DNA of 64,000 nt from Allodiplogaster sudhausi (Eukaryota; Nematoda; Chromadorea; Rhabditida; Diplogasteridae): contig CALZFC010000272.1 in NCBI GenBank assembly GCA_945643635.1, positions 909,501-973,500 on the forward strand, given 5' to 3'. This document shows, piece by piece, positions 12,204 through 22,871 of the stretch; position 1 is the first letter of the stretch; every line of letters begins with the position of its first letter. The notes under the pieces were generated by a model. The model ran no database searches and was not told the DNA's origin. It saw nothing but the letters and a program-made list of their open reading frames with translations. The translations under genes and the position numbers were made by a program.

Positions 12204-12491
12204 AATTTGAACGTATATCATGGAAGTATTGGTGGATTTTGTAAACGCAGGAAACCTTTAGGTGTAATATTTACGTACATTTTGACACAGCTCTTGGCGG
12301 CATACAAAGGAGTACAACAACTCTATAATTTGCATATTGTCCAAAAGCTTCCTTTCCAGATATCCATTCGATGATCGAAATGATCTTTCAGATGAAATGA
12401 CGTTATGCAACAACAAAATGGAAATGATGCGAAATCTTTATATCGTGACGAGTTGTATAGAAAGAGTGTGTTGGAATGCTTCTTCGAGAGA

Positions 12492-13708
12492 TTAAGCAGT
12501 CCTGTGCGCGTGGCGATGGAGAGCGTGGCGGTGCTTGTGGCGGTAGTCGGAGCCCTCTCCTCTCTGGAGGTCGTCTCCAACACCGGCATCCGAGCCAGCG
12601 GATCCTCCGCTACCACCCGATCCTCCAGCTCCACCAGAGGATCCTCCAAAGCCGCCTGATCCTCCAGCGCCACCCGAAGATCCACCGAATCCACCAGAGC
12701 CTCCCGAGCCGCCTGCTGATCCTCCGGCGCCTCCAGAAGAGCCACCGAATCCGCCACCAGAGCCGCCGCGGGACGGGCAGGGGCAGTACTCAGCATCGCC
12801 ACCAGGCGAGCCAGCCTCACCAGGGGCTCCAGGACCACCGGGAGAGCCAGCCTGACCGGGTTGACCAGCAGGTCCAGCAGGGCCAGGTCCTCCGGGTGCT
12901 CCGGGGCCAGCAGGTGCTCCGGCGTTTCCGGGCTGGCCAGCGGGACCAGCGGGACCAGGCGCTCCAGCTGGGCCAGGGCGTCCACGACCGCTGTGGCCAG
13001 GGTTTCCAGGAGCGCCAGGGTTGCCGGGATGTCCAGGCTGTCCAGCGGCGCCAGCATCTCCAGCCGGTCCAGGAGGGCCAGGCTGGCCAGCTCCGCCTCC
13101 AACTCCAGGGGCGCCGGGGTTTCCAGAAGGACCGGGGTTGCCAGGGGCACCAGCGGGTCCAGCAGGGCCAGGGGGGCCGGCCGGGCATTGAATGCAGCCA
13201 CCGCCGCCGCTGCTTGAGGAACCAGCCGAAGCAGCATCACCAGAGGCGCCAGCCTGGCCAGGATGACCATCGTCACCGGCAGCTCCAGGAGCTCCAGGAG
13301 GTCCGGGAGGTCCGGGCGGGCAGTTGGACGGCTGAGCGCCGCAGTTGCAAGATCCGCCAGCCTGGAAACGCCAAAATTACATAGGAAAAGGAAAGTTGGT
13401 TCTTACCTGTCGCTTTCCACGGAGGAAGATGCCAGCGGCGTTTCCAGTGGAAGGAACACGAGTCACCATCACCATGTTGCCCCAGGCTTCGTCCGCAGAT
13501 GCCTATAGAGTTACATTTACATTTTAAGGGATCATTTCTCTTTCTTTAATTCAATTAAGATTACCTTGAAAAAGGCAAGATCCTCGATGGCGTGGTCGTA
13601 GAAGTTGTCGAGATCAGAGGCGAGGTAGGCAATGCCGCCCAGGCTGCCCACCATTCCAATCGCTGCCGTCACGGCAATCAGAGCCACCAGACCGTCCGAT
13701 GCTACCAT
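12492..13708 (-). CDS. Cuticle collagen, copy 3, inverted
   Basis: Same 369-residue collagen on the minus strand: exons 13708-13565, 13502-13407 and 13361-12492. The only coding difference noticed against copies 1 and 2 is silent, in the first Gly-X-Y codons after the [11 protein letters not shown] cluster. Promoter block, TTTCAG acceptor, both introns, RGKRQ site and tail are intact. With copy 1 it forms inverted arms of about 1.67 kb, a configuration prone to gene conversion. Confidence 0.93.
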
Positions 13709-13799
13709 TCTCTGAAAGTTAAGGTTTTCCCAATAAAATGAGGAAGATGCTAACTTGAGAAGAGAACCCTTTGCCTGTCTCCAGTCACTCGCAGCTGCC

Positions 13800-13807
13800 C
13801 TTTTATA
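13800..13807 (-). promoter_or_regulatory. TATA box of collagen copy 3
   Basis: Mirror-image counterpart of the TATAAAAG element of copy 1, 99 bases upstream of the start codon at 13708. Confidence 0.65.
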
Positions 13808-13879
13808 GCAACTTTTGTTGTAAAGAAATGAACGGTCACAAAGAGTGGGCAGGCTCTTTCTCTTGGGTAAATTATACCA

Positions 13880-13985
13880 GATGAATGCTTAAAAGGAAGA
13901 AATAACTGTTGCTGTCTTTCACTGTTTTCTAGCTGCCCTTTTATACCACATTTGTTGTACACTTTCGAACGGTCACAAGAAAGAA
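13880..13985 (-). promoter_or_regulatory. Diverged second collagen-type promoter, no gene attached
   Basis: Just beyond copy 3 is a divergent version of the same promoter block: GTGACCGTTCGAAAG..., ACAAATGTGG and TATAAAAGGGCAGCT in the same order and orientation. It has no start codon or collagen exon of its own directly downstream; copy 3's promoter is next. It is probably a relic of an older collagen copy or a stacked upstream element. Confidence 0.6.
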
Positions 13986-14161
13986 CGCATCTGCTGCTTC
14001 TTTCTTCTCTTCCCCGTTAACTAATTTATGTCCGCACAGTTTAAACTTTCTGCCATTTTAGGTGTTTGTTACCACTGCATTGTCTTTGTCTTGAGCAGCA
14101 CTCTTTTTCTCCATCACTGTCTCTTCCTTTCTTTCCCTCTCACTCTCTTGCTTTCTATCTT

Positions 14162-14210
<49 letters not shown>

Positions 14211-15046
14211 TCTCATCTCTCTCTTTCACTGTGTAACATCCTCCTCTTTTGCCAGCTTCTCGCTCCTCTTATGAGAGAGAAGCTATTGAAGTTTAGATAG
14301 GTTTTTTTCTATAGTTCCTTTGGCAGTTGAGTTACCCTAATGAATCATGGCTGAGTAAAACCAACTTTATTAGCCTATCTGAGAGTCCAATTATTTCCAG
14401 ACCATGAAAAGTAAAATGAAGGAAACCTTCAAACTCAGTATTTATCATAACTTCTTGCAGATAACTGACAGATGCCCATTGCTTGACAACACTTGCTCGG
14501 TTCTTTCTAGGAAGAGTCATCGTGGTGTTTGCTGTAATGAACAGAAAGAGAGGAAGCGCCACCCTTTAGTGTGAGTGGTGGACAAGAACTGGAGAAAAGC
14601 GGTTTAGGAAAATAGGCATTAGAAGATAATTCCTTGATAAGCAGAAATATCGAAGAGTTTCGCGATCACAAACGAAGCTAAATCATTCGGACTTCCACCA
14701 GAGAATGTTACAGTTACGTTCATTCAGAGTTTTTCGGATCACTTCTAAGTTATTGTTTCTTTTTTTAATTGTCTCTCGTCTTGACGATAAATGGGAGCCC
14801 GTCCATCAAAGCGAGTTCAGCCGGGCAGACTATTGCTCGGCTGAGCTTGGCAATGGGCCAAGGGGGGGAATTTGCAATTATGTATGTGTAGCAACACATC
14901 GTGAAGCGTCTTTAGCTAGCCGCTCACGGCTGTGTCTCCTCATGACTTTCAATCGAGTCGCTGTGACTTCTCGCTCAAACCATTTCTAAATTGCATTCGT
15001 TCAAGACTTTTTCAATATACATACATACATATCTATACATAGTATG
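13986..15046. other. Intergenic with (CT)n tract, no gene recognised
   Basis: Holds a CT microsatellite at about 14168-14225 and short unsupported open frames. Nothing with family resemblance was found. Confidence 0.5.
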
Positions 15047-15048
15047 TA

Positions 15049-16554
15049 CAGTCCCGCCCAGGATCTTGGTACCAAGGACGCGTCGGACGAGTCGGACGCG
15101 TCCAAATGCATCCTCGTTCATAACTATTGTTCTAGGAAAAACTAAAATATTTTAAATGGTACATAAGGTTGCTTATAGAGAGCGGGCACGGGGTGTCAAG
15201 GCGACACTTAGATAACATTTTAGTGTACTGTTGTGTGCGGGGTGTGCGAGCTGTGTGAGGGCTGTGTGCGGGTAGTGCCACGTCTTTCGACATTCCATGA
15301 ATGGCAGAGCGTGAAAAAAACGGTGACACTAAATTAAGAGACGCCATATTAAAAGATTTTAGTGTAGTATTAAAAATCACTAGACAGCATCAAAAATCAC
15401 TAGTGCACCATTATTTCGAGTGAATACGGTAACACTAAATAGAAATAATTGAAATGTTTAGACTCTCAGCATGATTTCCCTTTATGTCATTCTTGAGATA
15501 CTGTCTCCTTAGATTTTTATCTAAGTGTCGCATTTGCACTGCGCTAACTCTCCGTGCGGGAGCTACTATTAAAAAATCGATAACTTTTTATCATTTGATA
15601 AGAAGTTATCAGTTTTTGCTAATAAAAAATTTCATTTCAAATGTTTTTAAACGAAATTTCTCCTGTACCATTATTTTGTCTCTACACACATCCCCAAATA
15701 ATAAAATTAAAGATTGTATCATTGATAACGGAAATCGATAAATGAGAACTTATCACGCATGTTCATATGATGTAAAGATTCGCCTTACGATTCTGAATCT
15801 AATTATGTAATCAGTTTTCAACAGAAAGTGCCGGATAACAACATTTTTGATTGTGTGTACTTTGCAAGCCTTTCTTCAGGATTCCCCATTTTCTTGGTCT
15901 TTGTCAAAATTTTGGCCCGGTATGATGCGTCCAAATCTAGGTTGCTGCGCTATCATTGATACTCAGAAATATAGCGCGCTCCCTTTTCGTCTTCGGTTTA
16001 ATTACCCAAGTTTGAGGTAGCGAAATAGCACAGGCAGAGAAAAAAAGGGTTAGGCCCCGCCCCCTCGGCCTGCGAGGCCACCCTGCCCTGTTCTTTCTGA
16101 AGAAAGTCTTGCAAAGTACACACAATCAAAAATACATTGTTAACCGGCACATTCTGTTGAAAACTGATTGCAGAATTAGATTCAGAATCATAAGGCGAAT
16201 CTTTACATCATATGAACATGCGTGATAAGTTCTCATTTATCGATTTCCGTTATCAATGATACAATCTTTAATTTTATTATTTGGGGATGTGTGTAGAGAC
16301 AAAATAATGGTACAGGAGAAATTTCGTTTAAAAATATTTGAAATGAAATTTTTTATTAGCAAAAACTGATAACTTCTTATCAAATGATAAAAAGTTATCG
16401 ATTTTTTAATAGTATCTCCCGCTCTTTATAAGCAACCTTATGTACCATTTAAAATTTTTAGTTTTTCCTAGAACAAAAGTTATGAACGAGGATGCATTTG
16501 GACGCGTCCGACTCGTCCGACGCGTCCTTGGTACCAAGATCCTGGGCGGGACTG
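15049..16554. mobile_element. Palindromic TA-flanked transposon (Tc1/mariner-type MITE)
   Basis: The ends are inverted repeats beginning CAGTCCCGCCCAGGATCTTG and both ends abut TA (15047-15048 and 16555-16556); the match extends to TATGTA on each side. CAGT termini plus TA targets are typical of Tc1/mariner elements. The right arm, about 16085-16554, pairs almost entirely with the left arm, 15049-15186 plus 15561-15905, leaving a loop near 15905-16085. No transposase is encoded, so it is non-autonomous. A second element interrupts the left arm only. Confidence 0.85.
15187..15555. mobile_element. 369-bp element nested in the left arm
   Basis: The insertion is flanked by a 5-base direct repeat, GCGGG, at 15182-15186 and 15556-15560. 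The uninterrupted right arm (near 16420-16430) shows a single GCGGG, that is, the empty site. The insert has inverted ends: CACGG outermost and a shared inner block GCGACACTTAGAT. The superfamily is not recognised. Confidence 0.75.
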
Positions 16555-16556
16555 TA

Positions 16557-19500
16557 TGTACATAGACCAATCCAATGCAGGCTTTCCCAAGCATCGAACA
16601 AGAGCTTTCATCAAGCATTCAGCGATCACTTTTACGGTCATGGTCTACAACAAATGTTTCAGGAATATTTGGAGATATAAATAATTAAACGCTTTGAAAA
16701 ATTAATTGCCAGTCTTTTCAAGGTACAATATTTCTTTGGATGAATTCCCCCGATGACTTTATCATATTTATGGAGAGAGAAGCAAACAATGGCTTGCAGG
16801 GAAAGAGGCATTCGAGAGACTTTTTTTTTCTGGCCTCAACGATACCTTCCTACAACTGGTGTATCGTTTCTATCACATTAAAAGACGTCCGAGGCGAATA
16901 AATAGTGTCATGTTTTTTCGCCTTATTTGGTCAGGTTGAGCCAGAAACTTCGATTGCAAGTGTAAGGAAGTCACAAAAATTCCTCTGCCCTGAGGAAGTT
17001 AAGAGTATTCTCTACTATGAATTCGAGAATATTTTAAATTCCCGCCATTAAAAAAATTCGAGCCACACCGTGGCCGACGGGGCTATTACAGTCCTACGCT
17101 TGGAACGCATGCACATGGTGCGCGCAATCAACGTTGGCCGGGTTTTGCTTAACACGTCGGCTCACATGCCAGTTGTGCAAACCACAAGTTTCTGTGGACA
17201 GAGGCGAGCGGCAGTAGCACCATTTCTGTGGATTCTTTACACCATACTTTTTTTTACCAATCTGTCAAATTTGTCAGGGACTTCGCGGTAGGAGTGTTTC
17301 CCTTATGGTCTCCTTTAAGGCAGATTTATTGATTCGAGGAACACATTTCTTCCACTTTTCACCTTTCGGACTGCAGAATCTGCGCGAGTCCTGGTTGCAT
17401 CGCTTGTAGCAACTACAGAAGAAATGCAGACAGGCAGTAATATATGTATTGCACATAATATATAACATGCGCGTCTTCCACAAAATTAATTAATTGTACT
17501 TCTGATCAGAAGATATCATCATGAAGAAAGGATAGAAAAAGAAAAGTGACAGAGCAGGTTTCAGCTGGTAAGCGAGGCGTCGGATGCACGGCTAACGAAT
17601 TCCGAAAACCATTTGACATCGTGGCGCTTCTTCGACGCACTCACCTCAAAAGACCAATACACTAACAATAAGGGATCTTGAATCATCCTTCCCTCTTACT
17701 GAGTCATACATACTTGTATACAACAAGATAAAATTGGGAAAATTGTTCACGACCTGCTATCGCTCAGTGCGGCTGTTCCAGTGGTGTATTGCGAGCGATG
17801 GCAGGCTGATAAGCCAAAACACCCAGGTTCGGTGATAGTGTGATAACAGGAAACTGAGGCATCTTTGGTGTTTGAATTGACGCAATGCATACAGTTACTC
17901 TTTCTCTTTGTATACAGATGTATCTGAGGCAAACAACAAATTGCCTCTGCTTTTCTAGTGTTGGTGCAACAAAATAAGTGTTGAATATTTTCTTCTTTAT
18001 TTGCCAGCATGGCTAATGCGTGAGTCTAACCATAAGTGAAAGCACAACATAAAAGCATCTGATAAATGTTCTGGAAAGCGCACAGACTATGCGGCGAATG
18101 CGACTCGTAGAGAAGAGCGTTGCAGTGAGGAGATGAGGAGAAGGAAGACAGGACAGAGAGCGAGAGTAGGAGAGAGAGAGAAGGAGAGAGAGAAGGAGAG
18201 AGAGAGAGGAGAGAGAGAAAGAGAGAGAGAGAAAGAGAGAGAGAGCGAAACCACTAAATGATGGGATAGAAAGGAATGAAAAGTAATCCTAGAAATATGA
18301 ATGAGCCAGAGGAATACGTTTTTATGTAGACCTAATAAAAGGTGTAGCAGTAAAAAAACAATTATTTCTACGATCATCAGAATATTACTTGGAAATTAGA
18401 AAAGCAGGAAAAACTGAGATACAGCAATGAGGATGAAAAATGAGGAACCAAGTCGTAGTCAGACGAAAATGGCAAAAATAGTGTAGATGGTTTTCCCTGA
18501 AATAGACGACATGACAATAAACAAAATATGAAAATTCAGCATACGAAGTGTTATTATTGAACAAAGCAATTTTAGGCTTCTTGCTTAAATCTGACTCATG
18601 TTTCTCGGCTGATCTTCTTTAAAATATTACAGAATAGCTGTTAGAATGGTAGTATTTGTTGAGAATGGAGCTGGATGAGTTATTATAGTGATAGAGAGAG
18701 GGACAGATAGAGAGAGATAAAGAGAGAGAGATAAAGAGAGAGAGATCTCATATTCCAAGCACAGTTCATTGACAGATCAGAAAGAGGTGGCACTAGGCAT
18801 TGAGGATGAACTGAGTGGATGTTGTGTTCATTGTTCTTCAGACAAGTCTGGCGAGAACTGCCACCCCGGCGGCCAGCAGTGTTCGCGATACTGAGGAAGA
18901 GGCTGTCATCTCATCGGCAAATGCTCGGACTCCTAAAACGACAACTTGATTACGGTAATTGTTTCCATCTACTTCCCTCCTCTCTCTCTCTCGCACTCTC
19001 TGTCTCTTCCTCTCCCTCTCTCCCTCCTCTCTTGCTGTTCCTTTTCCCTGCTCTTGATCGAGTTACACGCTGCTGCCATGTCGGTGTCTTTCAATCAAGT
19101 GCATGTGGGAGCACGCCATCCTACTCATTGTCTAGCGTAAACCCCGAGAATGAGAGGAAGGAGATAAGGAGGGAGAGAGGAAGCGAGAGAGAGAGAGAAT
19201 TGAAAGAGAGAGAGAGAGGGAGAGAGAGAGAATGAGAAAGAGGAGCTATGGAATGAGCCTGGCGGAAGTGCAGTCAATTTACTCAACTCAGCAGTGTTCA
19301 TCCCACTGCTCATTCCCTCTGGAGTTGCTGCTGAGCCCCAGGGTCAATTGTCCAGCAGCAAAAGAAGCTCGCTTTCTTAGCAGATTCTGACGAATGGGTG
19401 TAGCAGACAGCAAAACTAGTGGTAGGAAAGAGGAGAGAGGAGAGGGAGGGGGAGGGGAGAGGGAGTGAGAAAGAAAACATTAGACGAGATTAAGAGCAAC

Positions 19501-19863
19501 CAAGGAACGGGGCGCAGGATTTATGAGCAATGCGCTAGCAGCCGGGTTGCATGTTGAAACCATTAAAAGACAGAGAGTCGACGAGTGATGAGGAGTGTGT
19601 GTGAGTGGGAGAGACGCAGAGATAAAATGATATTGGAGAGAAGATGAATGGATACGGCAACCAGAAACGGCCAGGAGGGAGATTACATGCGTGCGAAAGT
19701 CTGCTTCTGAATAGTAGTCACTCTAGTGAGATTAGCACCTTTGGAGAATGCACCTGGCAGGTTGGAGAATACGCGAGTCTCGAGGAAGGACGCTGCTCAC
19801 TACTCTAGACTATTTCTAATTTGTAGAAGTGAGGAGACGGAAGAGGAATGAAGAGATGTTGAG
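16557..19863. other. Intergenic, simple repeats, no gene resolved
   Basis: About 3.3 kb with (GA)n tracts at about 18155-18245, 18690-18750 and 19160-19225 and CT tracts near 18975-19030. A short stretch near 18845-18935 on the minus strand has exon-like splice signals, but no frame there resembles a known family. Confidence 0.45.
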
Positions 19864-19953
19864 AGGGGGGGGGGGGGGGTCAATCAGAAGCTGAGAGGGG
19901 GGGGGGGGTCAATCAGAAGCTGAGAGGGGGGGGGGGGGTCAATCAGAAGCTGA
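19864..19953. repeat. Three-copy G-run minisatellite
   Basis: Three tandem units of about 31-33 bases, each a long G run followed by TCAATCAGAAGCTGA. The G runs differ in length. On the minus strand the repeat reads in frame with the end of the CUB-domain exon as Pro-rich copies (LLIDPPPP), so it may extend that protein. Confidence 0.8.
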
Positions 19954-22336
19954 CGATGTGGCCGAGTGGACAGTCGATATCTGATGGACGGGCCGGCGTG
20001 CGTCGTCAGTGACCACGGATTCGTGCGCAGCTCCAGCAGCACCCAGTTCGCCTTCGAACGAATCGTCCATGGCATCTCGGCCGTATCCTTGCAAGGAATC
20101 CTGAATCATACGATTCATTGACGTATAGTTGAGTAAAAAAAAGCTGAAGTATGTTAAAGTGAGCTGAGGAGTGCTGAACTGACATTCCGCTGAAGTTGGC
20201 TCCGTGGACAGTGAGGATGTCGTTGCAGAGCTGCCCCCCTGGCACTGCGGCGCCATCCATATCCTGCAAGGAGAAGAAGAGTAACGACTGGGTTCAGAAA
20301 GCTCTCTGAAAGAGACAAGCACTAGAATAGATCCTTCTGTTCAAGCACTGACCTGCTTGCCATCGAAGGAGATGTCAATGTGGGCCCATTGATCAGCAGA
20401 TTCGATGAGCCACTGGCAGAACGTGGCCTTGAGCTGTGCCCCTGGGTAGGTGGACAGAGTGATGCTTCCCGCGTCCTCCGCTGGGATCTGCATTATATCA
20501 TGCCTTTCGAAGAGATTAGTAGGCAAGGATGGAAATGAGAAATGTTCTGACCAGCCCGCAAGAGTCATCCGTGAAGTGACGGGAACGAGCGAGCTTCTCG
20601 CACCGCTCTCCCTCGAATCCGTATCCACAGACACAGCGGCAGGCTTCTTGATCCAGCTCTCCGCCGTGAAGGCATTCCAGCGTACACTCTGTAATCTTCC
20701 CATTCAACCTCATTCGCATTGCTTCTGGAGCTGTTGCTCACTAGAAAACCATCTTCTTGTGTATGCATACTCAATGCATCCGCAAAATGATGGTTTTCAA
20801 ATCAGCATACTAGACTACATATATTAATGGCCCCAATCGTTCTCATTTCAAATGTTGCTTTTCGTGGTGGCTGGCTGCCTCGGTTGCTCTCTCCCATCTC
20901 TGTCACTCATTCAATGCAAGATCTTCCTCATGTTGGTTACAGTCATCCATCACAACAATGTTCTCTTCTTCCCTGCCCTCTCTCCTCCTTCATACTCTCT
21001 CACTCTTCCAATCAACGGCCCCCCGTCGTTCCCTGCACTCACAGCCACCTGTTCATCGGGAGTACCACCTCTCTATGACTTCTTTTCGTTTCCTTCTTTG
21101 TTATCTTTCGCCTCTCGCTTTCCCTCTCACTCTCTCTCTCTCCCTCTCTCTCTCTCTCTTTGTTTTTCTTCTTCCAATCGTCTATCACTTTTTATCCCTT
21201 CCACTTCACCCAAATGTTCATCTCACTTTTTTTATGCTACCTGATCGAGCACTGTCCCTTCATTTATTTTACATGGGGAAAGAGAGTAAGGAGAGAGAGA
21301 GGCCATAAAAGAGAGAGAAGCAGAGAGGAGGACGGAAAGGGAAAGAATGACAATTGGAGTGGGAGCCGATCCAATTGTCCGTCCAATAGCAGTGCCCTTC
21401 CATGCCAATGCGGCCAGCCTTAGATGCCTCCTTCCACTTGACCCTCTGATGGGTCATGGCTCATCCCATTCACTTCCTTCTTCTTGGTCAGGAGAGGCAC
21501 GAGGAAGGGGAGATCAAGGAATGCCGCCACGAGAGGTTCAAGTGCAAACATCGGCTAAGCAGTACAATAACATTGAAGATTACAAGCTACCGACAGATAT
21601 GCCTTTGAGAATGTTTTTTAAGATCGGCGAATTAAAACATAAAATGGATGACTGGAGAGAGCAGAGAGAGTGAAGGGGAAAGGAATAGAGCGGAGAATCC
21701 GACGGCGAGAGAGAGAGAGAGAGGGGAGAGAGTAAAGGAGAGAGAGAGAGAGAGAAAGAGAGAGAGGTATGAGAGTGAAGAAGAAAGGGAGAGAGGGGAG
21801 AGGAAGCCATGTGTAAGATAAGCTCGTCAGTGCCAAAAAACAGCATGTGTACGCGTAATCGCAGGGAGCCTGCCTTCGCTTTCCAAAAGCTGGCCTTGCC
21901 CCCTCTCGGGATGATCCGCGATCCAACCTAACGCACTACTGTTTCGGCTTTCACCCATACTCTCTCCTCTCTCCTCTTTTTCCTCTCTTTTCTCCTCTTT
22001 CTCTCTCTCTCTACCTACTCTCTCTCTCTCCTCCTCTTTCTCTCTCTGTCTCTTCTCTCTCTTCCTCTTTCTCTCTCTCTCTTCTCTCTTCTCTCTTCTC
22101 TCTCCTCCTCTTTCTCTCTCTCTCTTCCTCACCCTCCACTAATTTCCCTCTTCATCACTGTATCTCTTTAATTCCCTCTCTCTCAATCTCCTCTCAATTA
22201 GCTCAGTCAAGAAAGGCAAGCAGGGAAGCGCCACCGCTAGCGATTATGCAATTTTCATACTCGGCCCTCCCCGCTTTCATCGCTCCCGCCCGCTGTCGCT
22301 GCCTTTCCGCATCAAGAGGTTCCCAATCTTTATATC

Positions 22337-22384
<48 letters not shown>

Positions 22385-22628
22385 ACGCTCTCATCAGCCT
22401 ATCTCTCGGTCTCGCTTCCACCCTCCTTCCTTATCTATTTAATATCTCGTTCTTCTCAAGCCCCTGATGTCGCCTAACTGCGATGCAGTCTAAGATCGCG
22501 AAGAGGCGAGGGTCGAGACGAGTGGGAGTGGTTTAGTCAGTTAGCCATTGCCAATGTGAAGGGGGTTAGCCGAGGTACATATCTGCAATTCTATACTCTC
22601 TGGTATACAATAAGTCCGTTTCTTCCCA

Positions 22629-22667
<39 letters not shown>

Positions 22668-22836
22668 TTTTTGTCTTCCGTATAATTCTTGTTCGGTATT
22701 TCAAACCACTCTGATGGACGGTCTCCTCAGGACTCTGTCCACAACAACGGGCTTGCTAGTGCATCATGCAAATGAGGGCTGATGAGCAAATGCAAGGACT
22801 GTCTCCCCTTCCTTCCACTTCACTCTCTTTGTCTTG

Positions 22837-22871
<35 letters not shown>

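Larger units (their letters stand above)
12204..13871 (-). repeat. Collagen duplication unit, copy 3, inverted
   Basis: Reverse complement of copy 1 (mirror positions sum to 22308) from the 3' flank through the promoter. Two substitutions seen: one in the 3' flank near 12273 and one silent change near 13318. Confidence 0.95.

Noticed and set aside
21347..21673. Plus-strand 108-residue open frame upstream of a GA tract
   Set aside because: No family resemblance; it sits inside the span of the minus-strand astacin-like gene, and its end runs into simple repeat.
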